Part shown: positions 1-11,716 of the stretch, piece by piece
Numbering within the stretch: the first letter of the stretch is position 1
Layout of the letters: each line of letters begins with the position of its first letter
Source: Ziziphus jujuba
Lineage: Eukaryota; Streptophyta; Magnoliopsida; Rosales; Rhamnaceae
Assembly: GCF_031755915.1 (NCBI RefSeq)
Contig: NC_083379.1
Coordinates: 18,027,501 to 18,091,500, forward strand
DNA: 64,000 nucleotides
Direction: 5' to 3'
Position numbers and translations under genes: made by a program
Notes under the pieces: model-generated
Database searches by the model: none
The model's input: only the letters and a program-made list of their open reading frames with translations
Told to the model about the DNA's origin: nothing

Positions 1-560
1 GCCAATTGTAGGCGCAACACAACTGAAAGTATCAAAAGCATGAATATTCAACTACAATTGTCATATGATGATGGACCATAATATATTATGAAATGACATG
101 ACGTGTGCTATATATATTGTGCGAATTTCTTTTAATTTTTTTTTTTGGGTGATTTTTTCTGATAGAAAAAGTTAAAAGAATTATAATACCATGTAGTAAG
201 AAGATAAACGAAGAAAGGAAACCTGAGGCAAAACCGTAATCGTAACTATAACACGGAGAGCTGAATAATAACACCACTGTTTCCTTTTGTAAAGTTCAAA
301 AGTTAAAATTCAAAAAGTATTCCAATATAAAAACGAAAAATAAAAAATAAAAAATAAAAAATAAAAATCATATCGACTTGATTGGATACATTCACTAATA
401 AATATAGCAGGGATGTCCCTGATTATGATTATTTTTTGGATAGTTTAAACCCAGTCCTCACATATGAAGGAGGTTACTTATAAACACATGTTGGTGTTAT
501 CGTTGAAATTTCGTTGCAGCAGTAAATGCATTGAGCAAATATAATAGAGGTGGAAATTAA

Positions 561-3500
561 TCAAACGGAGGTTGTGGGGCTTATTCCTTGTTCTTGGATT
601 GTGGCGTCGGCGGCCAATTTGTAATATATAGCCGCTAAAAATCCATGAAGGAAGCAGAAGGATACTCCTTCTGATAGAAAATGGTGATCTGCGAAAATGC
701 ACTGTCGTCTCAGTTTCAAGTTGGCCAGTGTCCCCACCAGCAGCAGCGAAAATCCAAACCCGAATGATATCCTGCTTTGCCATTCTTACAATCAGAATTG
801 ATTCACTTTTTCAATCCAAATGCGGAATTATTTTCATTGCATGAGATACAATTATATGCACACACACACACACACACACATACATTTTCAGTAGGAAGGT
901 TACATACGTATTTAATTGATCTTACAATTGAAATTTTCAGATTTACATATGGAGGTACGATTCAAAGGGTGTATGGTGCCTTCACTCAAAGTTATAAGTG
1001 TACCTAACAAACAAATTAATCAATTAGATATCGTTGTTCAGTCTTTGTTTTTTTCTTGTATATTGTGTATAGTTTGTTACATTTAAGTAATTAGAGTTTG
1101 TTAAGCATATTAATTAACTAAATATATAAAGAAAAAAAAACAAAAACTAGAAACTAACAAATTTTAAATTGTGTTTTATTTTGTTTTTATGTTTTATTTT
1201 TTTCTCCTTATATTTGTAATTACTAAATCAGATGTGCTTAAATACTATTAATTAACATGAGCAAGCTATTAAAATAAGCAAATTACATATAATTTAGAAT
1301 AAAAAAATTAATACATTAACAAATGATACCTAATTAAAAAAAAAAGTGAAGAATTCAATTTCTCATCTTTAATATACTATTGGATTATGTTATTTTTAGT
1401 TTGTCAAAAATATTGGTAAAAAACTTAGGAAAACGAAAAGTAACCCTTCTTAAATATAATAGATATACTTTTCCACATACTTGAAAAATTAAAGTTTGTT
1501 TATGATGTAGCAAAATACATCTCTATGTATAGTCTATCTTTGATCATGACGTTTTCATGACAAAACCATCAGAACTTTTATTATCAGTTCTTAAATTATT
1601 CAAATGCTAAGACTTAAAAATATTTTTGTGATTTAAATAAGTTGAGTGATGTATTAAAAACCCTAAGAGGGAAAATGGAATCTTATGTGGGCTCAATTAA
1701 ATTACAAAAATAATTTTACATTTTAATATTTAGAGTAATCTAATGATTAAAAAATAAGATTTTAATAGAAAAATCATCAGAAATCTTAATAGGAAAATTC
1801 TTCTTATAGATATATATATATATATATATATATAGATGAAACTCTATGGACCAAAATAAAATTTAGCGAAGGCACATGTTATTATTTATAGGCTTTTCTT
1901 GAACTCTATCTTTGGATTAGGATCTGGATGAGAATCTCACTATATATACACACACACAGCATACACATAAGATGGTGATCAGATTGTCCCATCATATTGA
2001 CATTCATGCATGCATATTTTAATATATATAATGGTTCTCTTAGCTAGGATTTGTGAAGAAAATTTTGTACAGAATTCATTCTATTACTAATAAAATGGCA
2101 CCTTATTATTGATAATAGAATGAATTTTAGACATAATTTATCCAATACTTTTAGATAAGAAAAAAATATCATATATATACATAGAGAGAAAGAGAGAAAG
2201 ATTAATGATTGGATAGAGGCAATCGTTTTCAATATAAGATGGGAACATGTTAGCACATAAAGTGCTAACAGTGCAATGCCAATAGGAGCTCAACAAGGTA
2301 AGTACTATGTTCCCAACATATAAAACCTGTATATATATATATATATATATAAGAGGATAATTGAATTAAATATCTTTGAACTACACAAAGTTTGTTACTT
2401 TAGCCTCTTTTATTTATTTTTTTTTTTTTGGGGAGCAGTTTAGTCTCTGAACTCACATCTCTCTTGTGCGAATAGTCTTTAAACTTGTTTACGTTCATTC
2501 ACGGACCATTTTAAACACATGCATGTCACAAGAGGAAACAAAGAGGAATAGTAAGGAGTACACATATAGTATTTTTATCCTTTAAAAAATTTTAAGGATT
2601 AAAATGCAAAATCTTATATAATTCATTGGGCATCTGTGCTAATAACCTTTAAAACATTTATATTTTTTCTGATTAAATATTTGAATCTTAAAAAAAAAAA
2701 GCCATTATAAAGTTTGATTTCCTATTAATTAAAAGTTCATTTATCATACGCTATTAAGCATTTGTAAGGAAACTTTGTTGCACAGTTTTTTTTTTTTTTG
2801 TCTTTTTTTTATTTTTTTTTTTGGGTTGTAAGAAACCATTTTTAAGAAAAAATGTCATAAGCTATATATATTTATATTTACAATATCATAAGCTGAAATA
2901 TATAGTTATTATGTAATTATTGGTGCATAATTGAAATTGAACACTACTAGTATATTTTTAGATTTTATTATTTTTTTTATAATTTTATACTAACTTTTAA
3001 ATTGCCCTCACTATTCCCAAATCCAACATAAGGTGGAAATGTATTGGCATAGTTGGGAGAAAAATTATATATATATATATATAATGATTTAACACTGCAA
3101 CACCAGTTAAGCAAATAGCAATCCATAGTGCTTGCTAGGTTATTAGATGTCCAACATAAGGTGGAAACTATATTTTTAGCCTATTAAAACTTTATTTATG
3201 TATATAAAAATATTTTCACGGGTGACACGATTTCCCACAATATGGTACGGGATATTGAAATATAGTTTACACTTCCCTTAACACACCCACAGTATCTATC
3301 ACTCACAAAAATATATGACTATGTACATATATATGTATATGTATATGTATATTATTATTTTATTATTATGCATATCATCATTATATATAATTTCTCTCCC
3401 ACCCATACTAATACATTTCCACCTCATGTTAGGACATTATTCCTGACAGATTATTACGATAGTTAGAGCGCAACCAGGATTTGGGAATATTAAGGCAATT

Positions 3501-4699
3501 TAAGAATTAGTACCAAGTTTTCAAAAAATAATAAAACCTAAAACCTCACTACTGTTATTCATTCCAATAATGCACCAATACTTACAAAATAACTATATAG
3601 TTTAGCTTATAATATTGCCCCAAAAAAAAAAAAAAACTTATTACATTTTTTCCAATAAAATGGTTATTACAAAAAAAAAAAAAAAAAAAAACTATAAAAC
3701 TAAGTTTGCTTACGAATGCTTAATAACTTATGACAAATGAACTTTTAATTAGTATGAAATCAAAATTTAAGGACTTTTCTTCATTTTTTATTTTATTTTA
3801 TATTTTAAGATTTGGATATTTAATAAGAAAAATATATTTAAACTAGAAAAGTTTTGATACTACAATTCCTGAAAATTTTTTTAGAAAGTGAAAAGATCAC
3901 TTTTATCCCTCTCTGTTTCTTCATCTGATATGCATGTGTTCAAAATGGTAACGGAATGAACATTAAAAAAAAAAAAATGTTTAAAGACCATATGTAAAAG
4001 AAAAATGCGAATTCAGAGATTAAAATGTCATAAAAAGAAAAAGTTATGAGAATAAAGTTCCAAAACCTCTAGAGTTCAAGAGCATCTCTGTCAAATACCT
4101 TATATTACATATATATAAGTGCTGGCATGACAATGACCATAAGAATTATATTATATTAATTCCAGGAGGACTTAAACGAATGGTTGGGATGTGAAAATTA
4201 AAGTGAAAAAGAAATGGAAGAAAAAGTATACCAGGAAAGAAAGAGGAAAACCATGGTTAATTGCTTATTTGATGAAGTTTCATTTTTGTGGCCTTTCTTG
4301 GAGCAGGTGCAAATGTAGCCATCAGACAAGTGAGAAATTACGTGAGAAAAGGCTAAAAGTGCAGCTGCACCAAAACCTAGCATCAGAGCTCTATGATCCA
4401 GATGCCTACATTCTGGAATCCACCCCGTTGAATGAACCTAGAGCATTTTGGGGGGTGTAAATGTGTAATTAAATTAAATTAACTAATTGTTAATTAAATA
4501 AACATATATGTAAAATCAATTGCAGAAAAAGTTACTTCTCATATATACATATGTATATATATATATATATATGATCAGATTTTGATCATTCTTGGAGTAC
4601 CTTTTTTTCTTCAATTTGAGCAAGAATCCCAAGTAGTCCTGCACCAATGTCAATTCCCATAATCAAGAGACAGACCAAAGCCACATTGATTTTTTCCAT
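561..4699 (-). CDS. DUF1218 family membrane protein, gene A (3 exons)
   Basis: Spliced coding sequence complement(561-771, 4232-4437, 4601-4699), 516 nt, 171 residues. The exon sizes 99 and 206 nt and the phases (0, then TG|G splitting a Trp codon) equal those of gene C. Exon 1 gives a start MEKINVALVCLL and a first hydrophobic segment; exon 2 holds the WIPECR motif, a second membrane segment (LGFGAAALLAFSHVISHL) and NKQL; exon 3 starts ISFGFGFSLLLVGTLAN and ends in a fourth hydrophobic stretch (CFLHGFLAAIYY). The exon 3 frame is not the longest open frame there; it was chosen by splice phase and family match. DUF1218 proteins (VCC/DEAL, MWL groups) are plant four-pass endomembrane proteins linked to leaf symmetry, vasculature or wall lignin. 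Exon 3 departs from the usual SRSRKSCGI motif (here LKLRRQCIF), so A belongs with B in a diverged subgroup. No stop or frameshift is seen. Intron 2 is 3,460 bp. Confidence 0.85.
2350..4105. repeat. Long imperfect inverted repeat inside intron 2 of gene A
   Basis: The left arm (about 2350-3085) matches the reverse complement of the right arm (about 3370-4105). Two independent anchor matches give the same symmetry axis near 3227: CCATTTTAAACACATGCAT at 2506 against 3930-3948, and AGGTGGAAATGTATT at 3031 against 3410-3424. Many shared blocks lie between them, such as ATTAAAAGTTCATTT and TATAGTTATT.TGTAA.TATTGGTGCAT. The loop of about 290 bp is AT-rich and contains a third, direct copy of the CCAACATAAGGTGGAAA block near 3150. 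It could be a fold-back transposable element or two copies of one element in opposite orientation. No coding or clear target duplication was found. Confidence 0.85.
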
Positions 4700-4839
4700 C
4701 TTTGTGGTTTGAGTTTGTTCAGTGAGGAGGAGGAGAAGAAGAATAGTTACCAGTAAATTTATGGCAATTAAAATATATTATTATCTTATAAGAATCAGGC
4801 ATTAAAGCAGAACCAAAATTTTATATCGAAAAGAAAAAA

Positions 4840-5759
4840 AAGGCTGTTCAATCGGGAAATAAAACAAGAAACAAAGAATCAAAGCAGGAAACTAGAATAG
4901 CAATAATTAAAAGCAATTTAAAGGCAGTGACGAGTCACATGGAGTTTTTGACATGTTTTAGACAAGTCTCTAAATTTTGGATATAAATGTAACCCTTCAA
5001 AACTTTCTTATTTTTTATTATGATTTATTATATTCTATTTATATTCCTTTCATAAGAAAGAAGGAAAGTAAGGCGTTGTCTTTAGTTCTGCGGCATTCCT
5101 TTCTTCTTTTAAACTCTTGTCTAAATGCATGAATATTAATGATAAATACGTCTCAATGCGATGTTTCAGAATGTTACTGTTAGATTATTGAAACAAAAAG
5201 AATAATTTGTTATTGTGAAAGTACTTTAAAAATATATATATATTCCATTTTATTTTAATTACGGCTCATAAAGTTTTGTTTAAGGCTTCTACATTTTTTT
5301 TAAATAGTATTTTAGTTTTTTCACGTTAATGAAATTATGGAAGTTTGTCTCTTCGTAGAGAAAATGATCCAGCTCGATTGGGTTGGATATCATGGTGTAA
5401 ACACATAGTATAACACATTTATGATTTTGATAACCATAACCAAATGACATAAATATTAACAAACAAACCCTAATATATTGTAATTGGTCTTTTATCGAGA
5501 AGTTGAGCTATTTGCCACCTATCCCAAATCATGATGGACATAGAACATACTCTAAAAATCAATTATTATCACTCTGTTTTTTGGCATTGTTATTATTATT
5601 ATTATTTTTTTGACACATTTGATATTGTGATGCTAATGCTAAAACTAAAATTTAGCATTGATATTGACCTTTATCATTCAGAATCTCATACCAATATTAT
5701 CAAACATTAATAATGGCAATATCAAAATGGTATTTACAATCAAAGATGTTTTAGAAAAC
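4840..5759. other. Upstream flank of gene A, no gene seen
   Basis: AT-rich non-coding DNA with a short (TTA)n tract near 5588-5610. Parts match the upstream flanks of B (37800-38800) and 46524-46790, so this is ordinary duplicated flank. The open frame starting at 5658 is short and matches no family. Confidence 0.6.
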
Positions 5760-6260
5760 TTGAGATTGAAAATATTTGGAGGAGCAACTAAAGAAGACCC
5801 ATGTGAAGGTAGCTTGCTACCTAGTTCCATCAATTCCCCATGAAAAGCATTTCTCCTATTTCAAAAGAACCAACTAGCATCTACGAACCTTTCAAATTGA
5901 AAAGAAGATAAATTAAAATATGTCCACTATAGCAAATTACAAAAAGAACCAAACCCCACGCCTGAAAGTTTATCAAACCGGTCCAAAGCACTCCATATGC
6001 AATTCGCATTAGAACAGTACCATATTGCATGAATTATATCCTACTTTTTCTACTTACAATTGCAACATTTGTCTTCAATAAGTAATTTCTTCTGCTTCAA
6101 CATTCTAGCACATAGAAGAGCTCTGTGGCAAGCGCGCCAAAGGAAAACTTTGATTTTATTTGGAATCTTAACATTTCAGATATTTTTCCACCATTCATCC
6201 ACTTGTTTTTTTTGCTGCACTCACTTATATCGTTCTTCTCACTTAACTAACGAGCAACCC
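5760..6260 (-). pseudogene. LINE retrotransposon remnant (zf-RVT region)
   Basis: Read on the minus strand, one frame crosses several stops but keeps the signature of the zinc-binding domain (zf-RVT) at the end of plant LINE reverse transcriptases: a KIPNKIKVFLWRACHRALL stretch (around 6165-6105), then CCNCK and an IIHAIWYCSNA stretch with the expected Cys/His spacing. It is followed by a WSALDRFDKL region and a W-F--RRNAF motif like the linker before the LINE RNase H domain. At least five in-frame stops show it is dead. The 5' part of the element is not in the window. Confidence 0.7.
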
Positions 6261-7590
6261 AGATAAAGACTTGATTTTTTTTTATGAAATCAAGCTTGCC
6301 TGTCAAACCGACCATTACCACCAATTGGCAAGCTTAAAATAACTTTGGTATCTATAGATAAAAAAATTTCTTTAATTGAAGTCTTATTCCAATCACCTGA
6401 TGAAGAAAACATAGTATATACATTATCAATTCCAAAGCCATTCGATACATCTTAAACATATATTAAAAACATACTTATCATACAAAAAAATGCGAAATCA
6501 AACATACATATAAAATAAAATCCTGACTATTCTCCATAACTAAGAAAATTAACTTGGGTCTTTACAAAACAAAATGCTTTCTTTATTCTTGAGTCCCAAC
6601 TAAGAACAACAAAACCAAAATAAAAACAAATCTTAGTCTATTTTGGGTTACAAAACTAGAACCTCAATCCCAAACCAAAAGACGTGTTTACCTAAATCTT
6701 TGATGAATTCTCAACTCTTCCCTTAGAAACCTTCAAAAATCAATCGATCTTGGAGAAACCAATCAATCTTTTTTTTTTTCTTTTCTTCTCTATAGTATCT
6801 TTCTTCCTCTCTAGGTTTGTATCATTTAAAATAAAGAGAACTCTAACATAACATTTAAAAACTCATTAGGTTTTTCAAAAACTTATTTCAATTAATATGA
6901 AGAAAGTTAATCAAAAAATTATAAATATCTCCTTTTCATTATCTTACATAAATAAAAATGAATAGAAGCTAAAAAATATGTTTTCTTATCCAAAATTCAT
7001 CCACCCCTAATACCTATATATCCATGGGTCAACTGAATCCAATTCTAACTCCAAAACAGGACCAAAATTGGATAAACCCATCAGCCTAGGCATATAGTCA
7101 CTAAAACCTTCACAACTTCTTCTAGAAAACTCGAAAAATCATTCCACAAAAATCTTTGGAAAATTGACTTCCGAGGCTTTCTATAGATATAAAATTTGAT
7201 ATGAAATTCCACTTGTAGCCTTCTAGACCTAACTCTACTCTTAGCGCTTACTTGGCTGTTAAGTCAAGAATCCACCTATTATAAAGAGGCAATTTTACAC
7301 TGCTTTCCACCTCAAAAAATCTAATTTCTAGACTCATAATAATAATACAAATAAATATATCAAAAGGTAAAAGAATCATCATACTCTACTCAATGTCAAA
7401 TAGGTAAGGACAAAATAGACTGTTCATACAATAACAAGCAATAACATAAAAAATTCTTTTCATAGTAAATCATGCCTTAAACATTCAAATAAAACAATAA
7501 AATATTTAATTACTATTTTAAGATCTACAAAATTTGATGGTCTTACACCTCTCCTGTCCAAGAATTTCATCATTGAAATTACAACAATAA
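6261..7590. other. Intergenic, possible old LTR sequence
   Basis: No gene is seen. The segment is AT-rich with a short pyrimidine tract near 6768-6800. The end near 7540-7562 (GGTCTTACACCTCTCCTGTCC) resembles the terminal part of Ty3-type plant LTRs, but no partner end or target duplication was found. Confidence 0.35.
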
Positions 7591-7591
7591 A

Positions 7592-7793
7592 CATTAACAA
7601 TAAAATATATCAAACTTAAGCAAAACAAAGGTAGTCCCTTCTAGATGCAGGGGTCATCATGGGCCTTACAGAACTCTTGGAATATTTATTCATTAACAAT
7701 AAAATATATCAAACTTAAGCAAAACAAAAGTAGTACCATATGGATGCAGGGGTCATCATGGGCCTTACAGAACTCTTGGAATATTTATTCATT
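7592..7793. repeat. Tandem duplication, about 101-bp unit
   Basis: Two adjacent copies of a unit beginning ATTAACAATAAAATATATCA and containing GCAGGGGTCATCATGGGCC and AACTCTTGGAATATTTATTC. They differ at only a handful of bases (for example GGTAGTCCCTTCT against AGTAGTACCATAT), so the duplication is fairly recent. Confidence 0.85.
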
Positions 7794-7934
7794 TGTTTTT
7801 TCAAAAAAATAAAAATATTAAAATTAGTAAATTAACCCAATATAAATCACCAACCTGAGCTCTTATATCAACAACTAAAGTCTATCGTACGTTAATCTGG
7901 CCATGTACTTCATATGGTTTACTTCAAATTCTAG

Positions 7935-8062
7935 ATACTCAACTGATGGTTGAGGATGTACCTACTCAAAAGCCAAAAGTAGCTGCTAACGTTACAAAAG
8001 AGTGCTTGCAAGTGAGAGAGGAAGATAGGCCTAGTATGAAGGAAGTGGTAGCAGAGGACTAA
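7935..8062 (+). pseudogene. Receptor-like kinase C-terminal fragment
   Basis: A plus-strand frame from about 7935 to the stop at 8060-8062 reads ...KECLQVREEDRPSMKEVVAE, the end of a plant receptor-like kinase domain (subdomain XI, with the DRPSM arginine), most like wall-associated kinases. The following bases continue with LLRKSILGNK-like sequence beyond the stop. Nothing upstream resembles the rest of a kinase, so only the 3' tail is present, next to the transposon left end. It is probably a dead fragment dragged or duplicated here. Confidence 0.65.
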
Positions 8063-8703
8063 TTGCTAAGGAAAAGCATCCTTGGGAACAAGATTATTTA
8101 GTGTTTGAACGGAGTGAATAGTTTGCTTAGCTCCTCGTATCTTCATTGATTGGTGATCATGACCATCGCACTAGTTGGCAACACAACTAAAAGGACCAAA
8201 ACCATGAACTACAATTGTCAAGGGCTGGCTGAAGGCATATAGGCCTTAGGTGGCATTTGGTACGCAGGACAGGTTCGGATCGGACAGGATAAATCCGGAT
8301 TGGACAGGATCGGATCGGATAGAATAGTGTAGTACTGTGTTTGACACAGTTATGGACTAAATGGTAGATAAGTTGTCCAACGTTTGGTGCAGGATCAAAC
8401 TGGATTAGATTATTTTATAATTAAAATTTTATTTTTATTTTAAATGAAAATTTTAAAAATTATTGTTATGTAAAAAAACAAAAAATCTTATTTATATTAA
8501 CATGCAAAATTTATTTTTTGTTTTTACACCCATAAATTACGTTAATATATTGTTTTGAACATCAATTAAAATAAAATTGACATATGGTAAATCATAAAAA
8601 ATAATTAATCACCAATAAAAAAAAAGCTAACATTATGCCAAAATTCGCATTTGGTTTTACTTGTAACAATTACTACATCCATATTGGCTTTTACAACGAT
8701 AAT

Positions 8704-9021
8704 CTAGTTGTATAACAAATAAGTAAATACACACATTGATAGTACTCCAAATAAACAACTTAATATAAAACCATTACGCCACTTGTTGTTCAATTGAGCA
8801 CGTGTATATGTGGTGGGATTTTGTATTGGATTTGCCTCATTACGATTTCTTATCATTTGTTCTACAAATTGAACATATGCTATTTCAGCTTCTTCAGTTG
8901 TATTATAGGCTTGATATAAATTTTCTTTAAATCCTTGCACTTGTTGATGACATTCAGGCCAAGAATTATATATCCCTAGTTGTCTACCTTTAAATACAAC
9001 ATAAACTCTTTTCCTTGCCAT
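8704..9021 (-). CDS. RNase H1 N-terminal (viroplasmin-like) domain protein with C-terminal membrane segment
   Basis: An intact 105-residue frame inside the Harbinger element. Residues 5-50 carry the RNase H1 N-terminal/viroplasmin-like signature: YVVFKGR, GIYNSWPEC, QVQGF and AYNTTEEAE. This domain binds RNA-DNA hybrid or dsRNA in RNase H1 and also occurs in caulimovirus protein VI. There is no RNase H catalytic domain. The last 20 or so residues (FILSCLFGVLSMCVFTYLLY) are strongly hydrophobic and look like a tail anchor. It lies downstream of, and in the same direction as, the Myb-like gene (starting 10270) and the transposase. No stop or frameshift is present, unlike the transposase. The role in transposition is unknown; a captured gene or a regular third ORF of this Harbinger lineage are both possible. 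Confidence 0.75.
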   Translation of the reverse strand: MARKRVYVVFKGRQLGIYNSWPECHQQVQGFKENLYQAYNTTEEAEIAYVQFVEQMIRNRNEANPIQNPTTYTRAQLNNKWRNGFILSCLFGVLSMCVFTYLLYN

Positions 9022-9277
9022 TCAATATTCCTGCATATAATAATAAATAATAATATAAGATAGTAATATAATTAAATAAAATAAAATTAACTACAGCAAT
9101 CAAGTGCGTGTTAATATTCTAAAACATAACACATAATGATCAATTATCCTTACATGCATAATTAGAAACCAATATCCAATACCTTACAACATATATCCAT
9201 AAGTTTGAAATTGAATTATTCATAATTGCTATCCTCTCATACATAGATATAAATATATAATCCACAACAATACTAAT

Positions 9278-10270
9278 TTAGTTATCTAAAAATTCATTAG
9301 CAAATTTAATCTTCTCCGCATCCGTTTTAATAATCTTGAAAACCTCTATGTTCGATGGATCCGATCTCATTGCCTTAGAGATTCTGAGATTGTCTCTAAT
9401 AGGAAATCCTAACCTATCAAGCTCCATAGCTAAGTATTGTGGATAAGGGATATCGGATTTTTCTTGTTTTTCTAACGTTGCAGCCAATTTACCAAACCAT
9501 TTATCCGCTACATTGTCCAACCCCTTTACAATGTCATCATCCTTCGCTTTATTTTTCCTTTTCCATCTTGCTTGGGATTGTGTGGATGGTTCACTATATG
9601 TTTGATTAACAGACATTGGAGAACAAATATCATCAAATTGTTCATTTGCAACCTCCATATTTATGTCATTAACCAAATCAATTGGAGTTTGTGCTTCAAC
9701 TCCTGTTGCCCAATCCTTTCCAAAAATATTAGCAAGCCTCTCATACACAGGAAAAGATTTACTTCTCCAACTTTTTGCACTTGGATTACACTAAAATAAA
9801 GAAAGATAACATTTAGTCAAAAAAATAAAAAGATTAGTTTAGACATGCTAGAAATAAATTTTAGGATAGCAACTAAAAAATTCAATAAAACTATATTTCC
9901 TCGGAAAATTCAAAACCTGCACATATGCTTTCCAAGCATCGTCACTGTCAACCTTCACACATTTAAGAGAGTCATTCCATCCAAATCCACTTTTATTGAG
10001 CATGTCATATATTATACCATATTGCTTCTTCCATTTTTTCATCTTTGACTCAATATGTGGACTTGCTCGCAATCCCGAATTAGGACACATCTCGGCTAGT
10101 TGCCTCTCAATCATATTCAGTGTGCCAGGTTTAAATGCTCCTGTGTCACAACGTTGCCCACTAGCTACAGCTTCATCTAAAATATTCAGTAAAGTCTTTT
10201 CCTCACCTTTACTCCAGGTACGCCTAGCTTCATTTCCCTTGTTATTGTTACTGCAACCTCCAGCTTCCAT
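9278..10270 (-). CDS. Harbinger Myb/SANT-like DNA-binding protein (2 exons)
   Basis: Exons complement(9917-10270) and complement(9278-9790), 867 nt, 288 residues, joined in phase 0 by CAG|GTTTTG and TTTTAG|TGT. The N-terminal RRTWSKGEEKTLLNILDEAV is the first helix of the Myb/SANT-like domain (PF12776 type) found in the second protein of PIF/Harbinger elements; the domain continues through KMKKWKKQYG and SGFGWND. After the junction, SKSFPVYERLANIFGKDWATG is the usual second conserved block. The C-terminal half (KWFGKLAATLEKQEKSD) is typical of the family. In this superfamily the Myb-like protein recruits the transposase to terminal repeats and the nucleus. The frame is open throughout, but the partner transposase is broken. 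Confidence 0.85.
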
Positions 10271-10456
10271 TGCTATTCACGTATAAATTGCATTATTCTA
10301 ATAACACCATAACAAGATGCAAGAAATATAACATGATTCTCAAATGTTGCACTTAATATAAATTGGACTTCATACAAATTATCCAAAAGATTAAACAAAC
10401 AATAATATTTAAGCAGTTACAACAATCAACATAATATTATACAGAGCAATCAACTA

Positions 10457-11716
10457 CTAACCACGACGACCTCTCCACTCATCAAACATTTGCTTAGCTA
10501 ACTCATCTCTCCAGTTAGTCCATTGACTCGAGGAAGCAATTGATCCTATAATTTCCTCGTCTGCACCAATGTCCACATCTTCCACCCTATCATATTCAAT
10601 TTCTCCAGGATCAAGTGTCATTTCTCTTCTAATCAGATTATGTATAAGACAACATGCAGTAATTATCTTGATTTGTGTTGCAATTGGATAGAACGATGGA
10701 CTTCTTAAAATTGCCCAACGCATTTTAAGAACCCAAAACATCTTTCTATGATATTCCTAGCAGATGCATGCTTCATGTTGAAATACTCTTGATAAGTTGT
10801 GGGTGCACAACCATCTTTCCATTCGGAAAGGTGATATCTTGTTCCCCTATATGGTGCAAGAAATCCTTCATCATTAGTGTAACCAGCATCCACTAAGTAA
10901 TAACAACCTATATAAAAAAAAAAAAATCTCCTATCAGTTTATGCACTGATAGTCCATTACAATGAAAAAATTAATTATTGGTCTTACCTGTTGGTACTTT
11001 TTAAGCCATTTGGTCTACTTAATTCATCTCGAAGTACTTTAGAATCCGAAGCGGAACCTTCCCAACCAGGTAATACAAATATGAATTCCATATTTGGATT
11101 ACATACACCTAAAACATTTGTGGCTATCTTACCCTTCCTCGTTCGATATCTTGGCTTATCGATTTCAGATACTTTCACCTTAATATAAGTTCCATCTAAT
11201 GCTTCCAAACAATTCGATGTCACAAATAAATTCACTCACCTCAGATAATATTACAAATAATCTAACTATAAGATTAGTAATCAAACTATTCCACAAACAT
11301 ACCTTAAACATTTTCCATCTATCATCCGAGCAATTATCTTACACAGATTCAGGTTGCCTCAACAAAATTCCATGTAAACGTAACACTCCATTCAATACTG
11401 AATTGAAATATCTACTAACTGTTTCCCCCGATCTATAGAATCTACTTATAATTGTACGGTTCTTTGCATGATGAGCAATTATGTGCACAAATATGCACAC
11501 TTGCTCTTCTAGTGTAACAGTACCATCTCTTTTAACATAACCATCCTGACGTAATAACTCACATAAAACACCAAATGTTCTCCTATCCATCCTCATTTGA
11601 CTAATACAATTGACATCATTATCTAACAAACTATTTAAAAATGAAGTATGCAATTCAGTCCCCATTATTCGATTCCTAACTTCTCCATTATTTCTCCTTC
11701 GCCATGCTGCATACAT
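10457..11716 (-). pseudogene. Harbinger DDE transposase (DDE_Tnp_4 type), decayed
   Basis: Family blocks appear in order on the minus strand: MDRRTFGVLCELL and SGETVSRYFNSVLNGVLRLH in the first exon; ALDGTYIKV (first catalytic Asp) with [19 protein letters not shown] and [16 protein letters not shown] in the second; VDAGYTNDEGFLAPYRG (second Asp); NIIERCFG (catalytic Glu) and ACCLIHNLIRR in the last. The damage is clear: a TAA at about 11340 after QPESV; the expected acceptor before NCLEALDG (near 11220) reads CG, not AG; one extra A in a run near 11000 shifts the frame at NGLK; one base is lost near 10735 at CFG/VLKMRWAIL. Four independent lesions make it a pseudogene. The start at 11716 (MYAAWRRR) is a guess. 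Confidence 0.88.

Larger units (their letters stand above)
1..5725. repeat. Segmental duplication unit A (partner of 25390-46790)
   Basis: The whole stretch around gene A aligns in patches with the stretch around gene B. The downstream flank at 60-300 matches 25390-25448 plus 28909-29040. Exon 3 and the start of intron 2 match 29329-29720, intron sequence near 1970-2050 matches 32490-32580, the promoter side at 4700-5130 matches 37690-38165, and 5215-5300 matches 38695-38770. The far upstream part at 5405-5725 matches 39295-39315 continuing at 46524-46790 once the Copia element is removed. Later insertions interrupt the match in B. A separate short match to 1-50 lies at 8170-8225. Confidence 0.75.

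Noticed and set aside
478..783. Longer minus-strand frame starting MAKQDIIRVW, and its twin at 29333-29536
   Set aside because: These are out-of-phase readings of DUF1218 exon 3. The splice phase from exon 2 and the family match require the other frame, ending at 561 and 29329.
1805..1835. (TA)n tracts here and at many other places as regulatory sites
   Set aside because: Simple-sequence DNA is common throughout; no promoter or gene start is tied to it.
7592..7793. Spaced repeats that could suggest a CRISPR-like array
   Set aside because: Only two copies in direct contact, no spacers, and the DNA is eukaryotic.
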